Assembly (NCBI GenBank): GCA_015039465.1
Contig: MU130719.1
Coordinates: 1-46,057 of the forward strand
From: Phlegmacium glaucopus
Taxonomy: Eukaryota > Basidiomycota > Agaricomycetes > Agaricales > Cortinariaceae
Length of the DNA: 46,057 nucleotides
Direction of reading: 5' to 3'
Each line of letters begins with the position of its first letter. Position 1 is the stretch's first letter. Below the pieces are notes generated by a model. That model ran no database searches, was not told the DNA's origin, and was given only the letters and a program-made list of their open reading frames with translations. Shown here in pieces: positions 44,903 to 46,057 of this stretch. The position numbers and the translations under genes are program-made.

Positions 44903-44910
44903 TTTATATA
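44903..44910 (-). promoter_or_regulatory. TATA box of copy F
   Basis: TATATAAA, 36 nt before the ATG at 44867. Confidence 0.65.
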
Positions 44911-44929
44911 AGAGTTTAGCATCAATATC

Positions 44930-45765
44930 AAATGCAGTGACAGATAAGCTTGAAGTTCGTGATGATCTTAACAAACTGTCGCTGTCACAATAATAATCTG
45001 ATTTTTGATCAGTAGAATGTGTATCGCATCGCCATGTATACAGGCTAACTAGTTTGAGGCAGAAAATGGCTATGCAACCTGCCTTATTTTGGGTAATTGA
45101 GGTTTTTCAAGGTAAGTTTGGCCTCAGACTAGCTGCCATCATTGAAATCTGTCACCAAAAAGATGATCATAGTGATTATCAGATACTTTGATGGAAAGTG
45201 AGCTACTGGCTCCCAGTTTCTGACATACTCACCCCTGTTATATTCGAACGCCCAGTCACAACTCGAATCACGAACATGACAGATTCAAATGAAAGGAACC
45301 TAAATTATTTGTCGACGGCGTTGGAGGAGTAACGCTTGATGGACCTCGAAAGAGGGTGTTGTTGATATAGTAGCCAGACGACAACACTGTTGTTTCATTT
45401 GATCTAGGTGGACGAAAGGTGAGTTATTGAGTCGTTTTCTTTTCTTTTCTTCATCAGCTCACCTCTATGCAATGGATTCGAACAACATCAAATCTATGAT
45501 AGCTCCGAAATATCGCTTTTCTGATGATCAACACCTGATCCACACTACCCGGATCTCGACCTCATCAATATGAGAAGATGAACAATGCTGAATAGACGCT
45601 GCAGAAGACGAGATAACGCCGTTATCTATTGTGACCAGCCTGAGCGACCAACGACAGAGATTCAGTAGTGGGAACAAAGAAGTGCCTCAATGATTCAATA
45701 TTTGACGGCGTCTATTCGAAATGAAAAGGACGGACAGTAGAGTCAATAACGCACTGCATCAGGAA
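44930..45765. repeat. 5' flank (Q) upstream of copy F
   Basis: Near-copy of 39880-40730. Differences are mostly single bases and small deletions. No gene. Confidence 0.7.
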
Positions 45766-46057
45766 AATGACATATTGCCTTATTGAGCTTACTTGGTCTT
45801 GTTTGTCTTAAACTTGTCTCTTGTATACTAACTCGCAATGGTGAGGAGTGATAATAAATGTATAGGTAGAATAAGTAGGAGCAGTTGGGGTGGGGGTGAA
45901 GAGCCGACGACGAGAGGGTCGTCGAGACTCCAGGGCGAAGGACCGATGGGGTTGCTGGTGGCTAACCCCCCAAGACCACCCAGACGACGGCAACGCCATC
46001 GGCTAGCCCCCAAGACGGTGGTCTATTTTCAATGCGTCCGCTTGTGAAGTTTCGTAG
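45766..46057. other. Window end, GC-rich tail
   Basis: Cluster repeat ends near 45765. From 45885 the sequence is GC-rich, with two similar stretches in inverse sense (gctaaccccccaagaccacc and gctagcccccaagacggtgg). It could be the edge of another element. No frame is convincing. Confidence 0.3.

Overview
The window looks like a mushroom-forming basidiomycete (Agaricomycete) nuclear genome. The evidence is many very short introns (about 47-65 nt) with GT..AG ends and CTAAC/CTRAY branch-like motifs, gene families I associate with Agaricomycetes (Helitrons with a DUF6570-like region, serial seven-helix membrane proteins, Nik1-like HAMP repeats), and decaying DNA transposons. No rRNA, tRNA or CRISPR was seen. 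All gene models were spliced by eye, with no database search.

Layout. (1) 1-921: the 5' part of a PIF/Harbinger DDE transposase on the minus strand, cut by the window edge. (2) 1150-3270: non-coding flank repeats of the receptor cluster, split by a 580-bp hAT-type MITE (2051-2630) with a perfect 8-bp target duplication. (3) 3563-19138: a block of about 15.6 kb bounded by a perfect 16-bp inverted repeat, with CCGTAC-rich subterminal regions. It carries a broken orphan gene, two divergent orphan genes (4738-6016 minus; 6737-9640 plus, 16 exons, 690 aa), a gene with a tandem array of whole exon-plus-intron units (10051-11360), and a Helitron replicase/helicase fused to a USP-like cysteine protease (about 11425-18772). 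The cluster repeat R stops on the left of this block and resumes on the right, so the block looks like an insertion into the cluster.

(4) 19139-45765: a receptor-like cluster. Six paralogues (A-F), all on the minus strand, each have six exons with the same intron phases, encode 312-328 aa with seven hydrophobic segments, and keep a TATA box 36-46 nt upstream of the ATG. A seventh, truncated copy lies at 19735-20115. Fragments of a group III (Nik1-type) histidine kinase HAMP array, a SAM methyltransferase and other duplicated segments fill the spaces. The cluster seems to have grown by unequal exchange of a unit of 3' flank, receptor gene and 5' flank, while the other genes decayed.

The most striking oddities are these. 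The sequence at 15210-15781, beside a 443-base N gap, is written backwards but not complemented. Read right to left it gives 190 open codons that supply the missing middle of the Helitron protein, which almost certainly means an assembly error. The tandem exon/intron array keeps its splice signals and reading frame in every unit. The TIR-bounded block with Helitron-type and orphan genes may be a previously undescribed large mobile element; this last point is inference.
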